Below, piece by piece: positions 42,868 to 53,700 of a stretch of 64,000 nucleotides of DNA; the stretch's first letter is position 1; every line of letters starts with the position of its first letter. The notes below the pieces were generated by a model, which saw only the letters and a list, made by a program, of their open reading frames with translations, ran no database searches and was not told the DNA's origin. Origin of the DNA: Heloderma charlesbogerti (Eukaryota; Chordata; Lepidosauria; Squamata; Helodermatidae). The DNA is taken from positions 1,178,001 through 1,242,000 of the forward strand of contig JANEZZ010002240.1 of the NCBI GenBank assembly GCA_026122225.1. Direction: 5' to 3'. The translations under genes and the position numbers were made by a program.

Positions 42868-43375
42868 ACTCTTGGCTTAACCTACCTCACAGGGTTGTTG
42901 CGAGGATAAAAATGGCAAGGAGGAGGACCATGTTAGCTACCTTGAGTGCCTTGCAAGAAGGGAAAAAGGGTGGGATTAGGGATGGCACGGGTGCCTGCCT
43001 GGGTCCCAGAATCTGACGGTCTCCCCCCTGCTCGCAACTCCGAACCATGCCAAGCTGCCCCACCTACCCAGAGCCTGTAATGTCGTGTAGATGGGGCCTT
43101 TATGGCTACCATTTGCTCAATATTACACTTACAGAAGTTCATGAGTCACCATTTTCTTTTGCAAAATGGTGACCACGGGGAAGATGGGCGCTCGCAGACA
43201 GCTCCGGGTAGGTGCAGCAACGTAGCAAGTGCGTGGGGCTCGTGAGCGGGTCTGGGGGAGTGCGATCAGGGGCAGCAGCTTGGCAGGCACCCAGAGGACC
43301 AGGACAGGGGGGTGGGGTGTCAGTCCATCACTAGGTGGGATATAAATGTAATAAACAAACCAACAAATAAATGCA
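42868..43375 (+). mobile_element. SINE 3' part, split by a hAT-like element
   Basis: AACCTACCTCACAGGGTTGTTG, then AGGATAAAAATGGCAAGGAGG and GGTGGGATATAAATGTAATAA (continuing at 43342), is the familiar 3' region of reptile tRNA-derived SINEs. It is interrupted at GGTGGGAT by 42977-43333. Confidence 0.78.
42977..43333. mobile_element. F-type hAT-like MITE (357 bp)
   Basis: The perfect TSD GGTGGGAT is at 42969-42976 and 43334-43341. Start TAGGGATGGCACGGGTGCC; end TCAGTCCATCACTA. The TSD sequence is the SINE's own tail motif, confirming the insertion. Confidence 0.85.
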
Positions 43376-43490
43376 ACTGCCTACTGCCTCCTCTCCTTTC
43401 AGAAATGCCCATCATAATCCTTTCCTCTCACTGGGGCTTTTTCTGGAGTTACGTTTGGGAAAACTCCTGTCAGCCAAACAGGAAAAATAC

Positions 43491-43492
<2 letters not shown>

Positions 43493-43536
<44 letters not shown>
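43493..43536. repeat. (GT)n microsatellite
   Basis: About 21 GT units. Confidence 0.95.
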
Positions 43537-43538
<2 letters not shown>

Positions 43539-43599
43539 GGAAAGTTGTCAATAAAACAAGGGAGAAGATTGCGGAAGGGGTCCTCCTGTTGACCAACTG

Positions 43600-44600
43600 T
43601 TTGTTTGTTTAGCTGTACACCTTAGGTGAACAGACATGCTGGGTTTCACCCAGGACTAAGGATGGAGCAATCAATCTCAGTATTGCCAAGGTGGCTGGAT
43701 TTTTAAAGTTTGTTTTGTCCCATTTCCACATGAGCCTTTTTTTCCCCTCCGCTCGGACATTTGCACATCTTTGTGCACACTTTTCATAATGTATGCATTT
43801 TTGTGCACAGTTTTTAAATTAACCCAGTTAATTTACATTGCTGAAATGCCATTTTGAGCATATCCCCTCCGCCCAAATATACACATTTTGTTTGCACTTT
43901 CCCTTAATATGCACACCTAGGTGCACATTTTTTTTCTCCAAGGGAAGCTGCATCAGAAGGCTCACATAAATGTCAGGTTTGGTATGCAGCTCTGCCTCTG
44001 CTTGCCGAAAGGCTCAGGAAGTGCGGATTGGATAAATAAATTTAAAAGAAACCTTGAAGAAGGATTTCTCACCTCTTCCTACCCAGAACAAGCCTCCAGA
44101 TCCACAACAAATCAATGTACGTGACCCTTGTGCTCTGTCCCTGGCGCCAGAGGACTCCAGCCAGACTCTGCGCAGGTACCAGATTTTTAATTCATATATT
44201 TCAAGACTAAGCACCATTAGATGGACCAGCTACAGATATGAGATATCCAGCTTCTCAGTGAAATCTCCTTGCTTCTGGTTTTGTTCACTGACTGCTAAGT
44301 CCTTTATGTTTCCTTAAGTGGTTACTTCCTCAAGAAAGCCCTACTGCAAAGTTCACTCAATACGTTATTAAAGGAACTGCAATATCCCCCTTGTAGGAGG
44401 AGATCTGCAAAACCTGCTGATTCCCCTACCAGTATCCATCAGGGTGACTTCTTATGGCTTCACAATTTTATCCAAACAGCTGCAGATATTGTGAGATTCA
44501 TTTTTGAGCTCTGTGCTACAGGAAAGCTGGTTTCAGGATCACCTTAGTGCCTTAGTGCCTTCACCTTAGTGCCTTAAAGCATTTCAGCTCACCCTAGGAT
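43600..44600. other. No recognisable feature
   Basis: GTGCACA-rich, AT-rich sequence near 43740-43940 may be a decayed C-type hAT element. Nothing else was seen. Confidence 0.35.
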
Positions 44601-44603
44601 CTG

Positions 44604-44656
44604 CCCTCCTCTCTCTCTCTCTCTCTCTCTCCTCCCGCCCTCTCTCTCTCTCTCAA
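44604..44656. repeat. (CT)n microsatellite
   Basis: Two CT tracts separated by CCTCCCGCC. Confidence 0.92.
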
Positions 44657-44659
44657 CAC

Positions 44660-45470
44660 AGGATGCAAAGATGTGTGTACTAATTTCTCCATGAACCCTA
44701 CGACTGAATTACTCCAACTGCAATTTTAAAATCCCATTTAAAATACAAGCTTTGCTTTGAAAATACTGGCACACAAAGGAAAGTCCAGGAAGAAGCAAAA
44801 AACAAAACAAAACCTGTCTACTGAGACTCCTGTGCAGAAATGTGGTTTATTTCCAGTGCTGCATATTGCTTTCCACTTACTTTGTAGTCCAGGCACACGA
44901 GGAGTGCTTTGAAGGAGGTTTACTTTACCTCCGCTAGGCACTGCCTGCAATGTGGTGGCTTTCACTCAAAAATAAATCAGTTAGTCGTCTATGGAGAGCT
45001 TGGGACTTCAAAGGCCCCTGTGCAGAGGCAATTGTGCCTAGGAAAGTTCCGCTGAACAAAATTAGACATGGCAGGCTTCCGTCCTTCCAGCAATTCTTCC
45101 TTTATCGGAGGTTCTACAACTGCTGGCAACTATACCACAAGCTAGCCTTCACATTCATGGGACCAGGGCAAAAGGTGTGTTGATAAAATAGAGGCTACTT
45201 TAGTGACCATCTCAACTATGAATGAACAAAAGAAAAGCAATGGAACTATCAGACTGATATATTGTCTAGGTGGTCCCTGGATAATACAGGGTTTTCTTTT
45301 TATTTGTTTTACTAATTTAGAATCTGCTTGTCTCCAAAACTGGACCCAAAGCAGGTAACAAAATTAAAATTAAACATCAAACTAATACGATGAAGAAAAT
45401 GCAAAATAATAATAATCATATTAACCCAGAAAATGTGAAAATGTACAAAATGTACACAATAAAAGCTACA
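44660..45470. other. No recognisable feature
   Basis: No repeat or coding signature was identified. Confidence 0.45.
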
Positions 45471-45473
45471 AAA

Positions 45474-45501
45474 GTGTGTGTGTGTGTGTGTGTGTGTGTA
45501 C
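45474..45501. repeat. (GT)n microsatellite
   Basis: About 13 GT units. Confidence 0.92.
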
Positions 45502-45699
45502 AAATATCACTTCTTCATTCGCAGTAGGAAACTAGGTTGGTGCCACTACAAAGAAGACCCTGCTCCTAGTAGAGGGGCATCTACTAGAGCTTCATTTGGC
45601 AGCAGTACCTGGAGAAAGACCTCAGGAGTAGAATGAAATGTATGTAGAAAATAGAGATCTTCAAGATATCCAAGTCCCAAGGTATGTAGGTCTTTATGA

Positions 45700-46110
45700 G
45701 GCAGCACCTTAAACTGAGCCCAGAAAGAAACAAATGGGAATATCCATGCAAAGGAGAGCTACACAAGGAAACACTTCTGTACACAGTGCAAAGTTGTAGT
45801 ATGGAATTTGATAACACAAGATGTATTCATGCCCACCAATTTGGGTGGCTTTCAAAGGGGATTGGACAAATTCCTGGAGGAGAAGGCTATCAACGGCGAC
45901 TCGTCCAGATGGCTACGTGCTACCTCCAGTACCAAAGGCTGTATGCCTATGTACACCAGTTGTTGGGGAACATATGTGGGAGGGTGCTGTTGCACTCAGG
46001 TCATGCTTCTGGGTTTACTGTTGACAGCTGGTTGGCCACTGTGTGAGCAGAATGCTGGACTGGATGAACCCTTGGTCTGATCCAGCAGGGCTCTTCTGAT
46101 GTTCTTGAAG
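45700..46110 (+). mobile_element. Interspersed repeat, most complete copy
   Basis: GGTGGCTTTCAAAGGGGATTGG, ACAAATTCCTGGAGGAGAAGG and ACTGGATGAACCCTTGGTCTG ending TCTTCTGATGTTCTT define the family whose pieces occur at 1-53, 4620-5995 and 52090-52310. It is retroposon-like in its truncation pattern. I do not assign a superfamily. Confidence 0.6.
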
Positions 46111-46252
46111 TCAGTGATGTGCACCAAACCACCAACTCCATCCAGTAACCTGGCCACAGCATTTTGCACTAGCTGAAATTTCCAAACACTTTGAAATGGT
46201 AATTTGATCTGGTAACATTCAGAATAAGTGCGCACAACTTGTGGCCCGTTGG

Positions 46253-47373
46253 TAAGGATGTGCAAGTCAGCAAAATGCGAGCTTCCCAAAGTTCTCAGAA
46301 TTCCATCTCAAACCTTGTTCTTCCAACTCCAGTCCATATCAGATTGTGAGCTTTGTTTTTTTCTTTTCGTTTTCACATGAAAATCTGTGTGTAATTTCAT
46401 CCATATTTTTTTCCAAATGTATGCATCAGTAGTGCACATCTTTGAAATCTGCTCATTCTTCTCGCATTGATTAAAGTGTATTGGATGGTGCACATTTGCT
46501 CAACGTACCTTTTTTTTCTCATGTGCATTTTGTGTGTTTTTGTGTTTTCATGTGCATTTTTATGTTTTCATGTGCATTTTTTGTGCAACGTATGTATGTT
46601 TTCATGTGCATTTTGTGTGTTTTTGTGTTTTCATGTGCATTTTGATGTTTTCATGTGCATTTTGTATGTTTTCATGTGCACTTTTTGTGCAATGTATTAT
46701 GTTTTCATGTGCATTTTGTGTGTTTTTGTGTTTTCATGTGCATTTTGATGTTTTCATGTGCATTTTTGTGCAACGTATGTATGTTTTCACGTGCATTTTG
46801 TGTGTTTTTGTGTTTTCATGTGCATTTTGATGTTTTCATGTGCATTTTGTATGTTTTCATGTGCATTTTTTGTGCAACGTATGTATGTTTTCATGTGCAT
46901 TTTGTGTGTTTTTGTGTTTTCATGTGCATTTTTATGTTTTCATGTGCATTTTGTATGTTTTCATGTGCATTTTTTGTGCAACGTATGTATGTTTTCATGT
47001 GCATTTTGTGTGTTTTTGTGTTTTCATGTGCATTTTTATGTTTTCATGTGCATTTTTTGTGCAATGTATGTATGTTTTCATGTGCATTTTGTGTGTTTTT
47101 ATGTTTTCATGTGCATTTTTATGTTTTCATGTGCATTTTGTATGTTTTCATGTGCATTTTTTGTGCAACGTATGTATGTTTTCATGTGCATTTTTCAAAT
47201 GTACACATGCTGTCAAATACATTTTTGGGTCCACAAATGGCATTGCAACGATGGAAATGTTCAGGCTTTGACTGCAGATTGCATCGGAGTCTGTATTCAG
47301 TACAGAAGATGTAAACTGACTGGCTAAAATCCAGATCAAAAATGAACTGCAATGAATTTCTCATACATCCCTA
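46253..47373. mobile_element. C-type hAT-like element swollen by a minisatellite
   Basis: The TSD CCCGTTGG / CCTGTTGG (46245-46252, 47374-47381) matches at 7 of 8. It starts TAAGGATGTGCAAGTCAGC and ends ATTTCTCATACATCCCTA. The edges align with 1917-2400 and 36468-36827, about 360-480 bp long. The extra length is the minisatellite at 46515-47200. Confidence 0.82.
46515..47200. repeat. Higher-order minisatellite inside the hAT element
   Basis: The basic unit is about 18-20 bp (ATGTTTTCATGTGCATTTT). It is arranged in higher-order blocks ending GTGCAACGTATGTATG. Block markers fall at about 46578, 46688, 46768, 46873, 46977, 47060 and 47163, giving spacings near 80 and 105 bp. All plus-strand frames stay open for long distances with FxCxxHVHF repeats, which is an artefact. 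Confidence 0.92.
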
Positions 47374-47381
47374 CCTGTTGG

Positions 47382-48000
47382 CCACATGCAACCCCATCCA
47401 CAGGCCTTAATCACAGCACATGACCCCCTGTTGCTACTGCATCTTCATCTACTGCCTAAATCACACTCTCCTCTCTGTGCAGGGAGAAGTGGGTGCCCTC
47501 TCTTCTTTATGCGCAGAGAGGTGATCCGGGTGATGGAGGAGGACAGCTGGTTTCTTCCTCCATCACCTAGATTGCCTCTCGGTGCATGTGTCCCCTGCCC
47601 CCACAGCCAGCATCACATGTGGCCTGTGGCCCAGGGCTGAAAAGGTGATGCATCCCTGATTTAGAATGTGATGCTGAAAGTTGCTGCCACATCATCATAG
47701 TTTACGTTGGAGAAACCCGACTCTTCTGTTTCTGAGGCACACAATTTATTGGACCTCTTTAGCGAGGCCTCAAGATTAGATACATTGATCTTTGGTCTGC
47801 AGCAGGAAGCTCTGCCCACATGGTTTTTCTTTAAAAAAAACAACGAATTTCAACTATTCAAGAATCATCTTGGAAATCCTTATAGCAGCCCTGCGATGTA
47901 GCAGGTCAGTATTATTATCACATATTTTTCAAGAAACTGTGACCAGTCTGTTATCTCTGAGCCAGCCAGGGAATCCCTCACACTTTGGGATGGGCCAGAG
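47382..48000. other. No clear feature; weak MIR-like core near 47875-47945
   Basis: AGCAGCCCTGCGATGTAGCAGG and TATTATTATCAC resemble the start of a MIR/L2-type SINE core, but too weakly to call. Confidence 0.3.
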
Positions 48001-48002
48001 AG

Positions 48003-48170
48003 CACAGGAAATCCAGTGTGGTGCAGTGGCTAGTGTGCTGGTCCGTGATGCAGAAGACCTGTGTTCAAATCATGGCTCATCTATAAAGCTCACTTGGGCC
48101 AGTTGCTCTCTCTGCCTAACCTATTTCATTGGGTTCTTCCGGTCCTTTCTAGCTCAGCATGAAGTTCCCA
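48003..48170 (+). mobile_element. tRNA-derived SINE
   Basis: GTGGTGCAGTGGCTAGTGTGC (A-box region) and GTGTTCAAATCATGGC (B-box region) lie about 40 bp apart. They are followed by GGGCCAGTTGCTCTCTCTGCC and AACCTATTTCATTGGG, matching the SINE tail at 42868. Confidence 0.8.
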
Positions 48171-50139
48171 GGGGAGCCAATCTGAAGCAGTTGGGCTTAC
48201 TAGAAGGACAAGAGAGAATTAAGTCTGATGAAGCAGGATAGAAAGTCAAGGTCAGACCAAGCAAGGTCTGATAGGGCCCTGAACAGATCTATGCTGGCTG
48301 GAGCTCACTCGGAAGAGCTGTTGTTTCAGCAACATGCAGACATCTTCTGAGTCTTTATGAAAGCTGGCTGATCTGGGCCTACTTTTAACCTCACCCCCTC
48401 TGAAGAGCTGTCTATCTCTTAAAGGGTTATTGCTTGATTCTGCAGCTGCTGGCTCTTTCAGCAAAGTGGTGGTGAGGACGACACTGGGGTGGGGGTTGAC
48501 TTCTGAGTCTGGGAAAATCACATCCTCTGGCCTGGAAAGTCCCTAGCTCCCTGACTTCACTGGAAATTCCTCCTCTACCTCAGAGCCCTCCTCTGAGCCA
48601 GAGAGAGATCAAGGCCAGAGAAAAGCATGGTTCGGAGGATGAAGGGGGGAATCATGTGTGCTGCCTTGAGAGTCCTGGAAGAAGTTAATAATCAACATGA
48701 ATGATGTTTTTCACCATCACTGCCACCAGCACTATTGCCTAAAACACCCTAGCATTTTAGGTGGAGGTGAGATTTGAACTCAGGGCTCCCCTTCTCACCC
48801 CATTGATAACTACACCAGTTCATAATGGAAGCATGCTGGAAGAGTGCTCTGCCCGACATTGGGTAGGCTGTATAGGAAGGAACAAAGCCCAGTCAATTTT
48901 TAGGAGACATGATACCACCAACTGCATGTGCAAGAAGAGCCCTACTAGATCAGACGAATTATCCATCTTGTCTAGCATCCTGTTTCCCACAGTGGCCAGC
49001 CAGATGTCTCTGGAAAGACCCCAAACAGGATGTGTTCCAACTGCATTCTGTGGCACTGTGAACCAAGCTACAACTGGGGAAACTATGGCTGTGGGTTTTA
49101 ACTTTTACGCCGCTTCCCCACCCCATCCCCCAAGCATGGCACAATCAGAACCCAGTTCCCCCCAAGCACCCTTGTATGTTACACTCAAATTTGTGGGACT
49201 TTCTGCTTCAGCAATTGCTTCAGATCAATCCCATCAAGGAAAGTGCTTTGTCAGCTTCTTGACAGAGTGGTCGCTGCTTGAAGACCAATAAGACCATAAG
49301 GAGACAGACAGGGAGTTTGTGGGATGACGAATGCTGCATGAAGTCATGCCTTACAAGCGAGCCTGGATGTTTTTACACTTCGTTCTAATACAGCGCTGAG
49401 AGAAACAATACAGGCACCTCATCCCTGAAGCTATGAAGCTCAGAAATTACAGGCTGGGCTTTATACCTGGGTGCACCTTAACACTTAAGGGCCCTTCAGC
49501 AAGTCCTTTGGTTCAAGGACTTCTAGCTAGTGTCACATATAGCAATAATTCTAGGCTGATGTTGGCCATTCACCTGTCATGTTGGCTCTGCCTCTGATAT
49601 AAAACTGAGGTTCAGATCCACAAGTTGTTAAACTGGGCAAGCTTGCTCTTAAGCCAGGGGTGCACAACCCAAATCTGGCCTAATCTACCCCTCCAGGAAT
49701 ACCTGAGTGGTTCCATCCCCTTCTCCTGGCCCCACACCATTTCCCTCCACCACAGATCATTTGGTGGTTTCTTAGCTTTTGTGCATTTTCTTCCCACTCC
49801 AAAAGGTTGAAATGCCTCTCCGAAGACTTTATTACCCGTAATAAGAGCTTTAAGCTAAAATATGCTGGTATTTTAGGTGTTTGGGGCCTTCCCCCTTTTG
49901 TCTTTGGCCTGACCTACCACTGGAATGTGGGCCCTGAGAGCCTTCTGAAATTGAGAGGCCAAGAACTTCAACCCTCCAGTTGAAAGGGGTTCCCCACCCC
50001 TGTTCTAAGCCCACAAGCATTCCCAGATATTTAGAAGGGAAAATCTGATTCACCTCTCTTTTGTACTTAGTGTGATTCACCAGAACAAATAACCTTGTTT
50101 ATAATTAGTTGATTGTTACAGTAGATAACTGTAATACTG
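48171..50139. other. Mostly unassigned
   Basis: The stretch at 48255-48660 has Ser/Glu-rich minus-strand character reminiscent of an old LTR, but no termini were found. A 176-codon frame at 48761-49291 has no recognised domain and I do not call it a gene. Confidence 0.35.
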
Positions 50140-50830
50140 TAATCAACTCCATCTGATACGGTTGCGCCCCTTCCTTCCCGACCATCTGCTCCCATCGGTA
50201 GTACATGCCCTGGTCTCCTCTCATTTAGACTACTGTAATGCGCTCTATGTGGGGTTAACCTTGAAGATGGTTCGGAAGCTGCAGCTGGTACAGAACGTGG
50301 CGGCTCGCCTGATTAAAGGCAGCCGCCGGTGAGATCACATCACTCCAGTGCTGAAGGAGTTGCACTGGTTACCAGTTGTTTTCCGGGCCAAATTCAAGGT
50401 GTTGGTTTTGACCTTTAAAACCCTATCTGGTTCTGGCCCAGCCTATCTTAAGGAGCGCCTCCAGCAGCACCAGACAGGCCGCTTAACAAGATCAGCCTTG
50501 GATGGCCTTCTCTCTGTCCCATCAGCCAGGACAGCTAGACTGGTGGGGATGAGGGAGAGGGCCTTTTCTGTGGTGGCCCCCACTCTGTGGAACTCCCTCC
50601 CTAGGGAACTCCGCCATGCCCCCTCTTTAATGAGCTTCCACCGTGCATTAAAAACATGGTTGTTCAGGCAGGCATTTGGGGTGGGTTAGGGTATTTTAGA
50701 AAATGTTTTTATTGTAGAATTTTATTGTTTTAAACTGTTTTATTGTATGCTGTACATCGCCCAGAGTGGCTGGGTGACCAGCCAGATAGGCGATTAATAA
50801 ATGTAATAATAAAAAATAATAAATAGATGG
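50140..50830 (+). mobile_element. L2-like LINE, 3' part
   Basis: The RT C-terminal coding end is followed by a 3' UTR with TGTACATCGCCCAGAGTGGC and TGGGTGACCAGCCAGATAGG, and an (ATAA)n-like end. It is 5' truncated near 50140. Minus-strand tails of the same family lie at 32098-32275 and 59174-59520. Confidence 0.88.
50160..50689 (+). pseudogene. L2-like reverse transcriptase C-terminal fragment
   Basis: The translation gives HALVSSHLDYCNALYVG, KLQLVQNVAARLIKGSRR, an in-frame stop at about 50331, then DHITPVLKELHWLPV, FKVLVLTFKTL, RAFSVVAPTLWNSLP and ALKTWLFRQAFG. These are the L2/CR1-group motifs downstream of the RT palm. The stop sits where a CGA or similar codon is expected. Confidence 0.85.
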
Positions 50831-51150
50831 TTTTTGTGAATCACAGTGCATTTCTTTATATCAGTGTAACTAATGAATAAAACGGCTATTAATTTGATAT
50901 TATTTTACAAGAGCCTGTTGTGTTGATTGATTAAAAGCCTCCATCCATTCTTCCAAATGATGCAAAGCAGAAGCAGCTTTGACTTATGTTGCAATCAATT
51001 CCATAATTGACAAGCATAATGACTTCCCCCCCCCAAGAAATATATATCAGTACTGTTACAAATATTTATTTCATATTATCAAAATCTGATCTTAATGAAG
51101 AAATTGAAGGGGGTGGGGAACAAAGCACATATTTGTACCAGCTTGATGAG
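50831..51150. other. No recognisable feature
   Basis: AT-rich spacer. Confidence 0.4.
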
Positions 51151-51152
51151 AT

Positions 51153-51240
<88 letters not shown>
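51153..51240. repeat. (GATA)12(GACA)10 microsatellite
   Basis: Twelve perfect GATA units (51153-51200) change cleanly into ten GACA units (51201-51240). This is the Bkm-type motif pair. Confidence 0.97.
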
Positions 51241-51241
<1 letters not shown>

Positions 51242-51619
51242 TAGATATTGGTATTTGAAACTGGTGTGTTTAAATAGGACAGGAGGCGTGTAAATATAAG
51301 GGTTCTTGTTTGGCTTGGCAGTTCCAATTATTAGACAACAGGCAACATGGCAAAGGTTGCTTTATTCTATGCTGCTAACCTAGTTGAGAAACACTGCATG
51401 CCCAGCTTGGTTATCTAAGTAGAACAATATTTATATTCCTGGGATTATATTCTATTAGTTTGGGCAAATGAATTTTTCAAATGTGTTTGTTTAGCATTAG
51501 ATAAACAGGTGAGCCTGCAATATTCATAAACCATCTGTGCATTCTGAAATAAGACATTGAAATGGAATGGAACAGGTTGGAAGTTGGGGGCTGGGGGGAG
51601 AATGAAAACATTTGAACAT

Positions 51620-51650
<31 letters not shown>

Positions 51651-52089
51651 AGGGAGGGAGAGAACCTGTTGCGATGAACTAACCTTTTAGACAGCAAGTT
51701 TCAAAGACATAAAGTCATGTATTTCCACTTATAATAATGACGTAGTGAATGATGGGAAGCTCCATAAAGGATGAATCTGTCAAAGGTGTTGTGAGGGAGG
51801 CAGTGGGAAGTATTGACCAATCTGTTTTTGAAGATTGCTCAGAAACATATAATTCACTAGTGTATCATGGCATCCTTCTTTGGCCGCAACGTTGTCATAT
51901 TTTCATCACTGATAATTCCATTCCACCTCAAAAGGCATCCCAAGGATCCTGCTTGTTTTTGATTCTTTGAATGTCTGCTCATGATTGGATGACTCGCTTA
52001 TTTTAATCTTTCTACTCATCTTATTTTTAATAGCAAAATGCCCATCGTTATGAAAGTGCACAGAGGGAGGGGATCAGTGTCACTCTGCA
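51241..52089. other. (GA)n/(GGGA)n tract at 51621-51662; otherwise nothing recognised
   Basis: The tract has about 12 GA units then four GGGA units. The rest is AT-rich and unassigned. Confidence 0.6.
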
Positions 52090-52310
52090 AAAACACGTAA
52101 TCATGATGGCTATATGCTATCACAGAGATCAGAGGCAATGTACCTCTGAATACCATTTGTTGGGGAACAACTATGGAAAAGGGCTAATGCCCTTGTGTCC
52201 TGTGTGCAGATTTCTCACAGGTATCTGATTGACACTCAGGAAACAGGAGTCTAGATTAGATAGGCCTTTGGTCTGAGTCAGGAGGCTCCTTTATATGTTC
52301 TTATATTATC
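52090..52310 (+). mobile_element. Interspersed repeat, 3' half
   Basis: CCTCTGAATACCATTTGTTGGG and ATTAGATAGGCCTTTGGTCTG ending TATATGTTCTTAT match the family copy at 45700-46110. Confidence 0.6.
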
Positions 52311-52319
52311 CCCTGTGAG

Positions 52320-52613
52320 ATCCAGGTAAGCAAAGGTCTTTCAGGCTGCCTTCTCCCATACAAACCTGTAAATAGACCATATACGCCTGTAATGTTGCGT
52401 AATGACCCCTTTACGGCTGACATTTGTGCACATGGTTACTTACCAAAAAAAGACAAGCAGCCATTTTAATGCAAAGTGGGTGGCTGCACTCCACTTGCTG
52501 GGTGCTCGTGGACTGCCCGGCAGCTCACCGCTCATGATGAGTAGGGGCAGGTGGCTGGTGCGGGTCTGGTAAGAGGAGTGCAAGGTTTGCCGAGGTGACT
52601 CCATCCATCCCTA
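52320..52613. mobile_element. hAT-like fragment with clear right end
   Basis: The right end GACTCCATCCATCCCTA stops at 52613. The left end is not defined. GTAATGTTGCGTAATGACC inside resembles the arms at 4988-5476. Confidence 0.45.
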
Positions 52614-52619
52614 GTCTGC

Positions 52620-52770
52620 CCTTGGACTAGTCACAATCTATATTCAGGCTAACCTTAATCTCAGGGTTATTTTGAAAGAAACCATGGGATAAAGCCCACA
52701 TACGCTTCGCTGAGCACCTTGGTGTAAGGGTGGGATACAAGTGTGATAAATGATACTAAACAAATCACAT
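52620..52770 (+). mobile_element. SINE 3' tail
   Basis: AACCTTAATCTCAGGGTTATTTTG through GGGTGGGATACAAGTGTGATAA parallels the SINE tail at 42868-43375. Confidence 0.65.
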
Positions 52771-53171
52771 GCATGTACTGTATCAGTCATGGACTTTTAC
52801 TTCCAATTGTGCATGAGAAGAGAACAAAAAAGTTGACATGGACACTTTCCCCTCTACGTGAGGGCTGGCTGAAAATTTTGTTTCAGTCTGGTTTTGAGAA
52901 GAATGTGCCAAAATTCACAAAGTTCTCCACACTCAGGAGAAAAAGAATTTGTGATTTAAACAAACAAACCAACCACAAAGAACACCCAAACTGGCAGATT
53001 TGTTCGTCCAGGTCCAGGGCTTTGATTGCTTAGCTCTGTGTTGTGTACTCAACCATGTGAGTGCTGAAAAAAGGTTCACACCTCTTTTTTATGACAGCCT
53101 AGTCTTCTTCTCTGACAGCCATATGGCAGGCAAGGCCTTCTTAGCCTTCTCCATACTGGGAACAGTTGTAC

Positions 53172-53542
53172 TAGGGATGTTGGATGAAGCCATCCAAGGG
53201 GTGGAGTTCTCTGAGCTTTCAGTAGCTTGGCCACTCGGACTCCGGCTAACCTCCCTGCAAGCTGACCCAACTCAATCACAGATATTTGTGGATTTTTCTT
53301 CCCCCCCCCCAGCCAGAGCTGGGAGCCCGCCTGCCTTGCTATCACCACCATTGCTGCTTCCATGAAGCCCTCCCTCTCTCCCTGCCATCTGATGGTGCTT
53401 GCGATGTTTTTTTTTTTTTTTAGTTCCCAGATTTTGGGAAGAAATCCCCAGCTCAGCTCGCAAAGGCATGCCAAGCCCAGGGTGCCAGGGGAATATATCC
53501 GGGACAAAAAGGGCCAGATTTACCGTGACAGAGACATCCCTA
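53172..53542. mobile_element. hAT-like MITE (371 bp)
   Basis: The TSD AGTTGTAC / AGTTGTGC (53164-53171, 53543-53550) matches at 7 of 8. Start TAGGGATGTTGGATGAAGCC; end GTGACAGAGACATCCCTA. Confidence 0.78.
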
Positions 53543-53570
53543 AGTTGTGCCTATTGAATTTAGCTAGTGC

Positions 53571-53700
53571 CTAAGGGTGAGAATTTTGTTTCAGAAACTT
53601 TCAGTTCTCTTTAGCTCAGAATGTACCGAAATTTGCAAATTTTCATGTTCAGGAGAGAAAGAACTTGAGATTTCAAAAACATCAAATGTGGCCATCCCTA
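53571..53700. mobile_element. hAT-like remnant
   Basis: TAAGGGTGAGAATTTTGTTTC to GTGGCCATCCCTA. A second partial copy of GAAAATTTTGTTTCAG, then GCCAAAATTCACAAAGTTC, is at about 52870-52960. Confidence 0.5.

Noticed and set aside
46655..47314. 219-codon frame with Cys/His repeats resembling zinc-finger spacing
   Set aside because: The FHVHF and CFCVFMC patterns are translations of the TTTTCATGTGCATTTT minisatellite, and other frames over the same DNA are also open.
48761..49291. 176-codon frame as a hypothetical gene
   Set aside because: No domain, no start context and no splice structure visible; consistent with chance in repeat-derived DNA.
52860..53700. One 841-bp element with CTCTACGT/CTCTACAT flanks around the nested 53172-53542
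   Set aside because: The left and right parts contain the same GAAAATTTTGTTTCAG text in direct orientation, so they look like two separate remnants; the octamer match may be chance.
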